Shown piece by piece: positions 1 through 7,189 of a DNA stretch of 16,221 nt. Origin of the DNA: SKVJ01 sp964578745 (lineage in GTDB: Bacteria; Chloroflexota; Dehalococcoidia; GIF9; AB-539-J10); assembly GCA_964578745.1 (NCBI GenBank), contig CAZODZ010000037.1:1-16221 (forward strand). The letters are read 5' to 3'. The stretch's first letter is position 1, and each line of letters starts with the position of its first letter. The notes beneath the pieces are model-generated. The model saw only the letters and a program-made list of their open reading frames with translations. It was not told where the DNA came from and searched no databases. Both the position numbers and the translations under genes were made by a program.

Positions 1-252
1 GGACGGCGACGGTCATATCTTGAGGACTGTAAACCGGCCATGGCAAAGGTGGTCGTGATAGCGGCTGCAGGACTGAACGAAGCGGCATCCCGCAGCCTGC
101 CGACTTGCCCGACGTACTATCCTAGCAGGGTTGAGCGCGGACTGCATTGCGGTCGCGTAACTCCGCAGTGGCGGTTTTCGTCATGCCGGCTGTTGTGGCA
201 CTATAGGTCGACGCGGCCCCCAAGCGGGCCGTCGTGCTGGAGGACATGCCGA
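1..252. other. Upstream stretch without a recognisable gene
   Basis: I recognise no protein in any frame here. A reading frame runs in from the left edge to a stop near 58 (it reads DGDGHILRTVNRPWQRWS), and could be the tail of an upstream gene, but 18 residues are too few to judge. A short GC hairpin sits at 214-231 (CGGCCC, 6-nt loop, GGGCCG), just before the phosphotriesterase remnant. TATA-like bases at about 202-207 have no convincing -35 partner. Confidence 0.4.
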
Positions 253-393
253 ATGCAGGATAGGGCGCAGACGGTGCTCGGCCCGGTCAGCGGCGAAGAC
301 CTGGGCTTCACGCTGCCGCACGAGCACCTGGTATTCGACGGCTCAGCTATCTTCACCGCGCCGGCTGCTTCGTCACAGGGGCGCCTGGCGTAG
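253..393 (+). pseudogene. Phosphotriesterase-family N-terminal remnant
   Basis: The 46-residue frame starting at ATG 253 reads MQDRAQTVLGPVSGEDLGF followed by TLPHEHLVFD. That is the characteristic start of the phosphotriesterase (PTE/aryldialkylphosphatase-like, amidohydrolase superfamily) family, including the first HxH metal-ligand pair (HEH). Family members are about 310-350 residues, but this frame stops at TAG 391-393, only 48 bp before the next gene, so most of the TIM barrel is missing. A GGAGG ribosome-binding site lies about 11 bases upstream of the ATG, so the start of the former gene is intact. In another frame just past the stop (about 390-438) the peptide VEYVRRRPCAAADWR vaguely resembles the region that follows in PTE proteins, which could indicate a frameshift before a larger deletion; this part is weak. 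A functional small peptide is possible but unlikely. Confidence 0.65.
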
Positions 394-440
394 AATACGT
401 TCGTCGCCGGCCGTGTGCCGCCGCCGACTGGAGGTGACAG

Positions 441-2111
441 GTGTACCCGTGGGAAGCGATAGCGCGAATGGTCAGGGCGCAGGGTGTCGACTTCACCTTT
501 GGCCTTGGTGACACTCACCTGCAGTTGTACGCTGCTGTCACTGACGGCCTCAATGCCGTAAACGTGCGCTACGAGGGCTCGGCGCCGTTCATGGCGATGG
601 CGTACTCGCGCGTGACCGGCAGGCCCGGTGTATGCAGTGCCAGTACCGGCCCGGGGGTGGCCAACCTGGTGCCGGGGACGCTCGAGGCGCTGTCCGGCTG
701 CAGCCCGCTCGTGATCCTGTGCCAGTCGATCAACCAGAAGACGGAGGGCATGGGCGAGTTCCAGGAGTGCGACCAGCTCGGCATGATGCGACCGGTCACG
801 AAATGGGCCGCCAGGGTGCACGATATCGAGCGTCTTTCATGGTACGTGCGCCGTGCCTTCTCACTGGCGATGAACGACCAGCCCGGGCCGGTGTACGTGG
901 AGATACCGTATGACGTTGGAGGTGACATAACACACGGCTTGAACGTGGATATCGTCGAGCCACCGTATACGCCGGCCGCGAGGTACCGCACGGCGGGGGA
1001 CCCGGACATGGTCAGCAGGGCGGTGGACCTGTTACTCGAGGCCGAGCGACCGGTAGCCATTGCCGGCAACGGCGCCATGCTGTCCGGAGCGGGCGGTGCA
1101 TTCCGCGAGCTTGTTGAGACTGTCGGGATACCGTTTGTCACGACGCCCGGGGGGCGTGGCGTCATTTCGGAGCGGCACCCGCTTGCACTCGGCGTCACGG
1201 GGCTGTATCGTAATATGCTCGCGAAGGGATACATCGAGAGCGCGGACCTTGTTATCACGATCGGCTCGCGCAACGAGGCGTTCCAGACCCACAGGTGGAA
1301 GGACTTCCCGGCAGGGGCAAAGTACATACAGGTCGATGTCCTTGCAGGGGAGATAGGCCGCAACTGGCTGCCCGACGTGGCCGTGGTCGGTGATGCCACT
1401 CTCGTCATCCGCGCGATGCTCGACGAGGTCCGCCGCCGCAAGATGTCCGGTCGCCTGTCGCCGGAAGCCCGCCTGGAGGAACTGGAAGCGCGGAAGGCGA
1501 AGCTGCTGGAGGATGTCGAGAGCGAGTGTGCCGGCGGCGGATTGCCGGTATCGGCCAAGCGCTACGTGCACGAGGTGGGACGAGTGTTCGGTGACAACAC
1601 CATACTCGTGAACGAGAACGGCTCGCAGGACGCGTGGTCGTATGTCTACCCGTTCTACACCGTGGGCGACGATTCGATGTGCGTGACCGTGGCGGAACAA
1701 ACGTGCATGGGAATGGGAGTGGTCGGCGCCATCGCTGCAAAGCTTGCGCGACCGGACAAGAAAGTGGTCTGTATTACAGGTGACGGGGCGTTCCAGATGT
1801 ACATGAAGGAACTGCCCACGGCTGCGCAGTACGGCGTCGGCTGCACCTGGGTCGTGCTCAACAACCGGGCGTTCGGCTGGCCGATGTACTACCAGATGCA
1901 GACGGTCGGCTGGAACACGACCAGCGTGGATGTGCAGTCGGACTTTGCAGCGGTCGCCCGTGCGAGCGGCTGCCACGGCCGGCGGATCGATGGGCCGGAC
2001 GAGATCCGACCGGCGCTCGAGGAGGCACTCGAACTGAACTACAAGGGTGTGCCGGTCGTGCTCGACTGTCCGACCGGGCTCGATATGTCACACCTGGAGA
2101 GGTCGGCCTGA
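441..2111 (+). CDS. ThDP-dependent enzyme, acetolactate synthase-like
   Basis: A 556-residue protein with the three-domain layout of thiamine-diphosphate enzymes of the acetolactate synthase / benzoylformate decarboxylase group, which act on 2-oxoacids or acyl-CoAs in the cytoplasm. The N-terminal Pyr domain (about 1-165) has the cofactor-activating glutamate at E45 (VRYEGSAPF) and an STGPG motif (68-72). The central domain (about 190-325) binds FAD in some relatives. The C-terminal PP domain carries the ThDP/Mg motif GDG at 447-449, followed 24 residues later by NN at 474-475. The start is GTG, chosen because GGAGGTGA ends three bases upstream and no ATG fits as well. The gene is followed after 3 bp by the DUF1614 gene, so they are probably co-transcribed. 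The substrate is not evident: Y44 replaces the usual histidine before the glutamate, and no small regulatory subunit or ilvC follows, so branched-chain amino acid synthesis is unlikely. A decarboxylase or lyase of a 2-oxoacid is a reasonable guess. Confidence 0.9.
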   Translation: MYPWEAIARMVRAQGVDFTFGLGDTHLQLYAAVTDGLNAVNVRYEGSAPFMAMAYSRVTGRPGVCSASTGPGVANLVPGTLEALSGCSPLVILCQSINQKTEGMGEFQECDQLGMMRPVTKWAARVHDIERLSWYVRRAFSLAMNDQPGPVYVEIPYDVGGDITHGLNVDIVEPPYTPAARYRTAGDPDMVSRAVDLLLEAERPVAIAGNGAMLSGAGGAFRELVETVGIPFVTTPGGRGVISERHPLALGVTGLYRNMLAKGYIESADLVITIGSRNEAFQTHRWKDFPAGAKYIQVDVLAGEIGRNWLPDVAVVGDATLVIRAMLDEVRRRKMSGRLSPEARLEELEARKAKLLEDVESECAGGGLPVSAKRYVHEVGRVFGDNTILVNENGSQDAWSYVYPFYTVGDDSMCVTVAEQTCMGMGVVGAIAAKLARPDKKVVCITGDGAFQMYMKELPTAAQYGVGCTWVVLNNRAFGWPMYYQMQTVGWNTTSVDVQSDFAAVARASGCHGRRIDGPDEIRPALEEALELNYKGVPVVLDCPTGLDMSHLERSA

Positions 2112-2114
2112 GCC

Positions 2115-2768
2115 ATGATTTTTGCCCCGATTGGCTGCCTTGTCGCCGTGCTGCTCGTCCTGCTGGTCCCGTTTCTGTTCGTGTTGCTGTTCTTCGACCT
2201 CGTGTCGTTCTCGTTCGGAGAGCTGGGACTGTCTCCCGACGCCGCATTCATGATCATAGTCCTCATGCTCGTGGGGTCGCTCATCAACATCCCCGTCACG
2301 CGGAGAAAGGTGAGCTACGCGACCCCCCGGACCGTCCATGACCTGTTCGCCGGGCCGCAGACACAGTATTCGGGCATCGCCATCAACGTGGGAGGGGCGA
2401 TTGTCCCGTTCTGTCTCTGCCTGTACCTTCTCACGATTGTTCCGTCGCACTGGGAGATAGGGCTGGCCACCCTCATCATGGCCGTGGTCTCAAAGGCCAT
2501 AGCGCGGCCGATACCGGGGCGTGGCATCGTACTGCCGATGTTCGTACCCCCTGTCCTGTCGGCGCTGCTGGCCGTCCTCCTTGCGCGCGAGTTTGCAGCC
2601 CCGTGTGCCTACATAGCCGGCACCATGGGTACGCTCATCGGCGCCGATATCCTGAACCTGCACCGGGTGCGGCGCACACCGGGCATGCTGTCGATAGGTG
2701 GGGCCGGGCTGTTCGACGGGATATTCCTCGTTGGAATTGTCGCCGTAGTTCTCACGGCACTGGTGTGA
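2115..2768 (+). CDS. DUF1614 family integral membrane protein
   Basis: A 217-residue, very hydrophobic protein resembling the DUF1614 family, whose function is unknown. Membrane segments are visible at about 5-32 and 44-62, then at about 92-112, 115-130, 138-158, 163-178 and 190-216. Between the second and third lies a polar stretch (TRRKVSYATPRTVHDLFAG) that should face one side of the membrane. The motif GGAIVPFCLCLYLL and the IGADILNLHRVR segment near the C-terminus are typical of the family as I remember it. The ATG lies 3 bp after the stop of the ThDP enzyme. A GAGAGG about 12 bases upstream is far from the start, so translation is probably coupled. The pairing with a ThDP enzyme may mean transport or sensing linked to that enzyme, but this is guesswork. 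Confidence 0.8.
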   Translation: MIFAPIGCLVAVLLVLLVPFLFVLLFFDLVSFSFGELGLSPDAAFMIIVLMLVGSLINIPVTRRKVSYATPRTVHDLFAGPQTQYSGIAINVGGAIVPFCLCLYLLTIVPSHWEIGLATLIMAVVSKAIARPIPGRGIVLPMFVPPVLSALLAVLLAREFAAPCAYIAGTMGTLIGADILNLHRVRRTPGMLSIGGAGLFDGIFLVGIVAVVLTALV

Positions 2769-2798
2769 AGGCCGGAGGTCGGTGGGAGCGGGAGGGCT

Positions 2799-3317
2799 CT
2801 AGCCGCCGTAAGTCTCCTGGCACACGACCTCCTCAAAGCTCCGGCGCGACTTGGTCGGCACATAATCGCGCGCCGGATATCCGAGCGGCATGATTGTCAC
2901 CACGGTGGCCGAGGCAGGCACGCCGAGGATTTCCCTGGCCTTCTCCTGTGAGAAGGCGCCTATCCAGCACGTGCCGAGTCCTTCCTCGACCGCGGCCAGT
3001 GTCATGTGGTCGATGGCGATGGCGCAGTCAACGGCATACCGCGGAATCCCACAGGTCATGATGGACTGGTTCTCGGTCGATACGGTGGCTATGATGACCG
3101 GCGCATCTGCAATCCACATCTGATTGTTGGCTGCCCGGGCGAGCTCCTTCCTGCGCGCGCTGTCTCGTACGACCACGAAGCGCCACATCTGCCTGTTGCT
3201 GGACGACGGAGCAAGGCGGGCTGCCTCGAGGACACGTGTGAGGCTCTCGTCCGGGACAGGCGTGTTCCTGTACTCTCGTACGCTGCGTCTTGCTCGTATG
3301 GCTTCGTGTACGTTCAT
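2799..3317 (-). CDS. Nitroreductase family FMN oxidoreductase
   Basis: A 172-residue nitroreductase-fold flavoprotein. These bind FMN as homodimers and use NAD(P)H to reduce nitro compounds, quinones, enones or flavins. Visible motifs are the N-terminal FMN-phosphate loop RRSVR (10-14), PSSSNRQMWRFVVV (37-50), the helix and loop GLGTCWIGAF (113-122), and the C-terminal PLGYP (144-148). The length matches the short subfamily. The reading frame is open further upstream, but the ATG at 3317 is preceded at six bases by a perfect AGGAGG, so I chose that start. The gene diverges from the DUF362/ferredoxin gene and converges on the DUF1614 gene with only 30 bp between stops. A cobalamin-biosynthesis (BluB-like) role is not supported because no such genes are nearby; the substrate is unknown. 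Confidence 0.9.
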   Translation of the reverse strand: MNVHEAIRARRSVREYRNTPVPDESLTRVLEAARLAPSSSNRQMWRFVVVRDSARRKELARAANNQMWIADAPVIIATVSTENQSIMTCGIPRYAVDCAIAIDHMTLAAVEEGLGTCWIGAFSQEKAREILGVPASATVVTIMPLGYPARDYVPTKSRRSFEEVVCQETYGG

Positions 3318-3345
3318 CACATACCTCCTGAGCAGGTTGCGAACG

Positions 3346-3351
3346 ATTATA
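3346..3351 (-). promoter_or_regulatory. -10 element of the nitroreductase promoter
   Basis: On the minus strand this reads TATAAT, a perfect -10 consensus, about 30 bp upstream of the nitroreductase ATG and its AGGAGG. The -35 region 17 bp further up is poor (TCTGCC), so the promoter may need an activator. Confidence 0.5.
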
Positions 3352-3364
3352 TCGCACGTGAGGT

Positions 3365-3394
3365 TTGAGGCAGAGTGGCGTGACAGTATAGAAT
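3365..3394 (+). promoter_or_regulatory. Promoter of the DUF362/ferredoxin gene
   Basis: TTGAGG (3365-3370) and TAGAAT (3389-3394) are separated by 18 bp, matching 4/6 and 5/6 bases of the sigma70-type consensus. A transcript would start near 3401, leaving a leader of about 30 bases with GAGAGGAG before the ATG at 3433. It is back to back with the nitroreductase -10 box. Confidence 0.5.
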
Positions 3395-3432
3395 CGCCGA
3401 ATCCGTGTGCCTGGAGCGGGGAGAGGAGAAAC

Positions 3433-4437
3433 ATGACCCGTAGTTCGACCACGCCTGTTGATGTGTACTTCACGCGAGAGATGTCGCAGCTGCCGGAACT
3501 CATGCGGCGCTGCGGGGTGGACGCGTTTGGCCGTGCTCGCGTGCCGGTGAAGCTGCACATGGGTGAGCCCGGCAACCCCTACATCATCCGCCCTGAGCTG
3601 GCGGCGACAGTAGTGGGTGCCCTGCTCGATGCGGGGGCCATGCCATTCCTGTTTGATACGACGGTCGCCTATCCGGGCGAGCGGTCGTACAAGAAGGGGT
3701 ACGAACGGGTCGCGCGCAAACACGGTTTCACCCGCGAGTCCGTGGGATGCGATGTCGTCATAGGTGACAGCGGTAGCCGGGTGGTGGACTCCGATGTTGC
3801 CCTCGATGTCGCGACTGAAATGTACGAGGCATCGTGCATGGTCGTGCTGTCTCATGTGAAGGGGCACATCCAGGCCGGCTTCGGCGGCGCCATCAAGAAC
3901 CTCGGCATGGGCGGCGTCACGCGCGAGAGCAAGAAGCGCATTCACCACATGTCGGTACCGGTGCACGACGAACAGCTTTGTACGCTCTGCGGGCTGTGCG
4001 CTGCAGCATGCCCGGCGGAAGCCATATCGATTGACGAGGCGTGGCATATCGATCGTGCGCAGTGTGAGGGCTGTGGCAAGTGCGTGCTGGCGTGTCCGAC
4101 AGGGACACTCACGTGGGAGGTGATGAGCCTGGCGCAGGGGCTCGCCATCGGGGCGCACGCGTGCGTGAGCGGCAAGAAGGTCATCTATGTCAACTCGCTT
4201 CACAATATCGCCGAGGGCTGCGATTGCGACCCCTGCCCAGGGCGCATCATCTGTCCCGACATCGGTTACCTGGTCGGCACGGATGCCGCCGCAATCGATG
4301 CGGCCTCGCTCGACCTGATAGATGCGCGGGAGCCGGATGTGTTCAAGCGGTGTACCGGCGTGGACCCCCGCGCACAGGTATCATACGCCGTCGACCTGGG
4401 TATGAACGGTGCCTACACGCTCAGGACCGTCGACTGA
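3433..4437 (+). CDS. DUF362 domain protein with 2x[4Fe-4S] ferredoxin domain
   Basis: A 334-residue protein of the DUF362 group, cytoplasmic iron-sulfur proteins of undetermined function that are common in anaerobes. The DUF362 part starts around 35-160 (VKLHMGEPGNPYIIRP, LFDTTVAYPGERSYKKGY, LSHVKGHIQAGFGGAIKNLGMG). It is interrupted by a bacterial ferredoxin insert with two four-cysteine motifs, C183/C186/C189/C193 and C211/C214/C217/C221, each ending in CP. The DUF362 part then resumes with a third cysteine cluster, CDCDPCPGRIICPDIG (C263, C265, C268, C274), which could hold another metal or cluster. ATG 3433 is chosen because GAGAGGAG lies just upstream and homology begins soon after; the frame itself is open for another 100 codons. 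The gene stands alone, divergent from a nitroreductase. It may donate electrons to a local enzyme; no partner is proven. Confidence 0.88.
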   Translation: MTRSSTTPVDVYFTREMSQLPELMRRCGVDAFGRARVPVKLHMGEPGNPYIIRPELAATVVGALLDAGAMPFLFDTTVAYPGERSYKKGYERVARKHGFTRESVGCDVVIGDSGSRVVDSDVALDVATEMYEASCMVVLSHVKGHIQAGFGGAIKNLGMGGVTRESKKRIHHMSVPVHDEQLCTLCGLCAAACPAEAISIDEAWHIDRAQCEGCGKCVLACPTGTLTWEVMSLAQGLAIGAHACVSGKKVIYVNSLHNIAEGCDCDPCPGRIICPDIGYLVGTDAAAIDAASLDLIDAREPDVFKRCTGVDPRAQVSYAVDLGMNGAYTLRTVD

Positions 4438-4442
4438 CCCGT

Positions 4443-5207
4443 CTAGGGCAGGTTGGTACCGCCATCGACGATGATAGTCTGTCCCGTCATGAAGTCGGAC
4501 GCCGGCGACGCCAGGAACACTGCCGCGCCAACCTGGTCTGCCGGCGCACCTATCCTGCCCATGGGTATCTCGTCGATGCGCGCCTTGAGGTCCTCGGGGT
4601 GCTCCTTGAAGTACTGGCGATTGATGTCGGTCAATGTCGGCCCCGGCCCGATGGCATTGACGTTTACACCGTATGGCGCCCATTCAAGTGCCATCGCCCT
4701 CGTCAGGTGGGACAGCCCGGCCTTGGAGACTGAATAGATGGAACGCAGCGGCTGGACCACCTGTGAGACGTTCGAAGAGATGTTTATTATCTTCCCGCGC
4801 CTCTTCTGAATCATATGCCTGCCGACGTCACGGCAGCATAGAAAGGCGCCGCGGAGGTTGGTTGCCATGATATAGTCCCATTCCTCTTCGGTGACATCCT
4901 CGACCGGCTTCCTCAGTATCACAGCGGCGCTGTTCACCAGGATGTCGATACCCCCGTGTCGGTCGAGCACGTTGTTGACGAGGCGTGCCACGGCTTTCGC
5001 GTCGCTCACATCGGTGGGTATGGCCTCCGCAGCCAGCCCCTGGTCCTGGAGCCGCACTGCCGCTTCCTGCCCCTGGGCGGCGCCACGGTTTGCGATGATC
5101 ACATGTGCGCCGTGTTGTGCGAGTCCCTCAGCAATTGCGAAGCCGATGCCGCGATTGCCGCCCGTGACTATGGCTATCTTTCCACTGAGGTCGAACAGGT
5201 TCGTCAT
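4443..5207 (-). CDS. SDR family NAD(P)-dependent oxidoreductase
   Basis: A 254-residue classical short-chain dehydrogenase/reductase. The Rossmann glycine motif TGGNRGIG lies at 15-22, a structural NSAA in place of NNAG at 92-95, the catalytic asparagine at N117, serine at S144 or S145, and the YxxxK pair at Y158/K162. The C-terminal PGP (NAIGPGPTLTD) and DFMTGQTIIVDGG are complete, so the protein looks active. The N-terminus MTNLFDLSGKIAIVTGG resembles gluconate 5-dehydrogenase or 2-deoxy-D-gluconate 3-dehydrogenase relatives, so a sugar-acid or hydroxy-acid alcohol is plausible, but SDR substrates cannot be read from sequence. The start at 5207 follows AGGAGGAGATC; an upstream in-frame ATG lacks such a site. 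A TATGAT box lies at 5258-5263 with a weak -35. The 3' end is 5 bp from the oppositely oriented DUF362 gene. Confidence 0.92.
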   Translation of the reverse strand: MTNLFDLSGKIAIVTGGNRGIGFAIAEGLAQHGAHVIIANRGAAQGQEAAVRLQDQGLAAEAIPTDVSDAKAVARLVNNVLDRHGGIDILVNSAAVILRKPVEDVTEEEWDYIMATNLRGAFLCCRDVGRHMIQKRRGKIINISSNVSQVVQPLRSIYSVSKAGLSHLTRAMALEWAPYGVNVNAIGPGPTLTDINRQYFKEHPEDLKARIDEIPMGRIGAPADQVGAAVFLASPASDFMTGQTIIVDGGTNLP

Positions 5208-5292
5208 GATCTCCTCCTCTGTTGCAACTGCGCGCACGTGGTGTGGGCGCAGAGGTAATCATACCAAGGAAGAGGTACGACGTGAGCATGGC

Positions 5293-5328
5293 GGGGCGCG
5301 CTACTCCGCCTGGAGCGGAAGGCGCCCC
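5293..5328 (-). terminator. GC hairpin after the DUF5667/Ig-like gene
   Basis: The arms GGGGCGC (5293-5299) and GCGCCCC (5322-5328) pair perfectly and enclose a second small stem (TCCGC/GCGGA). The hairpin begins 15 bases after the stop of the minus-strand Ig-like gene and lies upstream of the SDR promoter region. No T-run follows on either strand, so it may be a U-less terminator or an mRNA-stabilising end. Confidence 0.4.
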
Positions 5329-5342
5329 GGGTGCTCTATGGC

Positions 5343-6731
5343 TCAGAAACACTGCGAACAGGTGGTGCAGTGGAAGTTAATGACGGCCGTGTCCTGCTGG
5401 CCGTCGGCATTGGCAACTACCACTGTGACCTTGAAGTTGCCGACGGACTGAGGGGCCTTCCACGTGACGGTATCACCGTCACCGGCCAGTGTGCCGGCAT
5501 TGGCAGTCCAGCTGAAGGATACTGCGTCGGGGTCCTCGACTACACAGGTGATGGTGCAGGACCGGCTGACCAGTATCGCGTAGCCGGCCAGCGACTTTTC
5601 GAGGTACTTGTGGTCGGCGGTCACGTCGACGCCGAGGATGTCCGCAGAGGCTGACCGATCAGGCTCAGCATTCGCCGGCAGGGGCGTAATCCCGGCGTCT
5701 TCGTCACTATCGTCCTGGTTGTCGCGTACGCGCACTTGTATCGACGCCGTGTCCGAGTTGCCTTGCCTGTCGGCAACGACCACCGAGATCTCGTAGGTCC
5801 CCTCGACATCTGGTGCTATCCAGTCAGCCCGGGAACCTCGCGGATCAAGTTCGCCACCGGGGCACGACCAGGTGTACTGCAGCTGGTCGGTGCTGCCGGA
5901 TACGACGTTACAGGATATGCTGCATGTTCCGCCCGGCGGGATACGGGAGGGTCGTACGCTCATCGAGGCGATGTCAGGAGCCCCTGCTGAAGAGACCTGC
6001 TGAACATCCGCTCCGTTATCTCCGGCAGTACTCCCGGCACCGGAGGCCTGTTCATCGCCGGCAGTGCCGGTCGCAACCGGTTGTTGTGTTCCTGTAGTCC
6101 CGCCGGTGTCCGCGGCTGCGTGCGGCGCCGGCACAATCTCGGGGAACACCTGCGCAAGAGTTGCGCGGTAGCTCTCCGCCTGCTCATCTGTCTCCAGTAC
6201 CTCTATCGCCTCGAGCAGGACGGCCGCGGCGTGCCTCCGGGCTGTGTCAAGCCCATCGACGGCCCATGGAGGCACCAGTGCACACGCCCTCGCGAGCGCC
6301 GCCTGTTGACGCATATGCTCGTTCTTGAGCTCGGCGAGCAACGCCGCTACGTTTGTTCCATCCTGGCCTTCGACGACAGTCCATCCGACTGAACGGTCGA
6401 AATCCTGGCGGTACGTGGCGGCGTGTTGTACGGCTGCGCTGTAGTCCTCGCGCATGGCCAGTTTCATGATTGCCACGGCATCGTCACTCGCAAACGAAAG
6501 AGAGACGCGGGCTTTCTCACAACGGCTCTCAGAGAGGGCGAGACGGACTTCACGGTAGGCCGTAACGACAGGGTACGTGGGTGAGGATGGCAGCGCGAGG
6601 TTTGAGACGTTCCCCTCGAGGTCCAGCGTGCGGGGAGCGGATGCCTCGCCGTGGACAACCAGGGGACTGAAGACGACTGCGCTGACGGCGACAAGAAGGA
6701 GAAGACGGATGAGCCAGAGTCCTCCTCTCAT
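5343..6731 (-). CDS. Secreted DUF5667-like protein with two Ig/PKD-like domains
   Basis: A 462-residue exported protein. The signal peptide is clear: MRGG, then a hydrophobic core at about 5-27 ending near VVHGEASA. Residues 44-200 are helical and resemble DUF5667 (ALPSSPTYPVVTAYREVRLALS, then a charged helical stretch). A Gly/Thr/Ala/Ser-rich linker (about 205-250) leads to two Ig/PKD-like beta domains. The first (about 252-336) contains CSISC, YTWSCPGG and DWIAPDVEGTYEISVVVAD. The second (about 363-455) contains CTITCVVED, FSWTANAGTLAGDGDTVTW and VTVVVANADG. The last eight residues are the cysteine-rich tail CTTCSQCF. The ATG at 6731 follows a perfect AGGAGG. The gene lies 66 bp behind an ArsR-type repressor and could be co-transcribed. 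It is probably a cell-surface protein for binding or anchoring. Its second Ig domain and tail match the protein at 14649-15728. Confidence 0.8.
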   Translation of the reverse strand: MRGGLWLIRLLLLVAVSAVVFSPLVVHGEASAPRTLDLEGNVSNLALPSSPTYPVVTAYREVRLALSESRCEKARVSLSFASDDAVAIMKLAMREDYSAAVQHAATYRQDFDRSVGWTVVEGQDGTNVAALLAELKNEHMRQQAALARACALVPPWAVDGLDTARRHAAAVLLEAIEVLETDEQAESYRATLAQVFPEIVPAPHAAADTGGTTGTQQPVATGTAGDEQASGAGSTAGDNGADVQQVSSAGAPDIASMSVRPSRIPPGGTCSISCNVVSGSTDQLQYTWSCPGGELDPRGSRADWIAPDVEGTYEISVVVADRQGNSDTASIQVRVRDNQDDSDEDAGITPLPANAEPDRSASADILGVDVTADHKYLEKSLAGYAILVSRSCTITCVVEDPDAVSFSWTANAGTLAGDGDTVTWKAPQSVGNFKVTVVVANADGQQDTAVINFHCTTCSQCF

Positions 6732-6797
6732 CGAGCGCCTCCTTTCTGCATTCTGTCCCAGGTGTCCGCGGTGGCGGCCCCGGAGCGCACAAACTAC

Positions 6798-7142
6798 TTA
6801 ACCGCCCTGGTGGGCGGAACGTTTAGTCCTGTTCAGCCTCTGGACATCGAGCTGGGCTACAGGCTCGGACTTGAGCATCGCGGCAAGGGCTGAGAGCAGC
6901 TCGAGTGAATGGCCATCGAGACCACGCCGGTTGACCGAGTACAGCACCCAGGCGCCTTGTCTTCTCGTTGTCAGCAGGCCCGCGTCGTAGAGGGCCCCGA
7001 GGTTCCGCGAAGCCCGCGTCTGCGATATCTGTAGTGCCTGCATAACCTCGCTCACGGAGCACTCCCTGATCATGATGATGTTCAGGATCCTGAGACGGGT
7101 TTCTGCCGATATCGCCTTGCACGCCCTTACCAGCTCTCTCAT
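6798..7142 (-). CDS. ArsR/SmtB-family winged-helix repressor
   Basis: A 114-residue helix-turn-helix protein with the ArsR pattern: an N-terminal helix (ACKAISAETRLRILNII), HTH helices at about 29-57 (SVSEVMQALQISQTRASRN, then LGALYDAGLL), and a wing at 58-70 (TTRRQGAWVLYSV). Such dimers bind palindromes over their own promoter and leave DNA when metal, metalloid or redox signals bind. Only two cysteines are present, C8 and C28. C28 falls near the arsenic-binding CVC site of ArsR, but the second cysteine of that pair is missing, and the C-terminal His/Asp site of zinc sensors is not complete, so the signal is unclear. No Shine-Dalgarno is visible before ATG 7142; the short leader is nearly all operator. 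The presumed target is itself plus the Ig-like gene downstream. Confidence 0.88.
   Translation of the reverse strand: MRELVRACKAISAETRLRILNIIMIRECSVSEVMQALQISQTRASRNLGALYDAGLLTTRRQGAWVLYSVNRRGLDGHSLELLSALAAMLKSEPVAQLDVQRLNRTKRSAHQGG
6802..6817 (-). terminator. Hairpin at the end of the arsR-type gene
   Basis: CCGCCC and GGGCGG form a perfect 6-bp stem with a 4-base loop covering the last codons of the repressor. On the minus strand it is followed by TTAAGTAGTTT, mildly T-rich. It could partly terminate transcription between the repressor and the Ig-like gene, lowering the latter's expression. It could also be accidental in GC-rich coding sequence. Confidence 0.3.
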
Positions 7143-7150
7143 CGGTCGGG

Positions 7151-7178
7151 ATATGCGGATATGCGCATATGCGCATAT
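7151..7178. promoter_or_regulatory. Operator of the ArsR-type repressor
   Basis: Three tandem units, ATATGCGG, ATATGCGC and ATATGCGC, are followed by ATAT. Bases 7159-7178 form a perfect 20-bp palindrome. It lies between the predicted transcription start (about 7183) and the repressor start codon (7142), where a bound dimer would block transcription. AT-flanked palindromes at this place are typical of ArsR/SmtB autoregulation. The third, imperfect unit (7151-7158) could let a second dimer bind. Confidence 0.75.
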
Positions 7179-7189
7179 TCACTTACCGC

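Noticed and set aside
569..1558. Long open frame on the minus strand (329 codons) opposite the ThDP enzyme
   Set aside because: Its translation is Ser/Arg/Pro-rich with no family motif, and it lies fully inside a gene with clear ThDP motifs. It is a GC-rich shadow.
441..2111. Assignment as biosynthetic acetolactate synthase (ilvB)
   Set aside because: No small subunit, ilvC or leu genes follow, and the active-site flanks differ; only the broader ThDP family is supported.
3028..4203. Long open frame on the minus strand (391 codons) opposite the DUF362 and nitroreductase genes
   Set aside because: The His/Arg-rich translation has no domain, and it crosses two convincingly coding genes and their promoters.
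7151..7178. Tandem 8-bp repeats considered as a repeat array or CRISPR
   Set aside because: No spacers and only three units; position at a promoter fits an operator.
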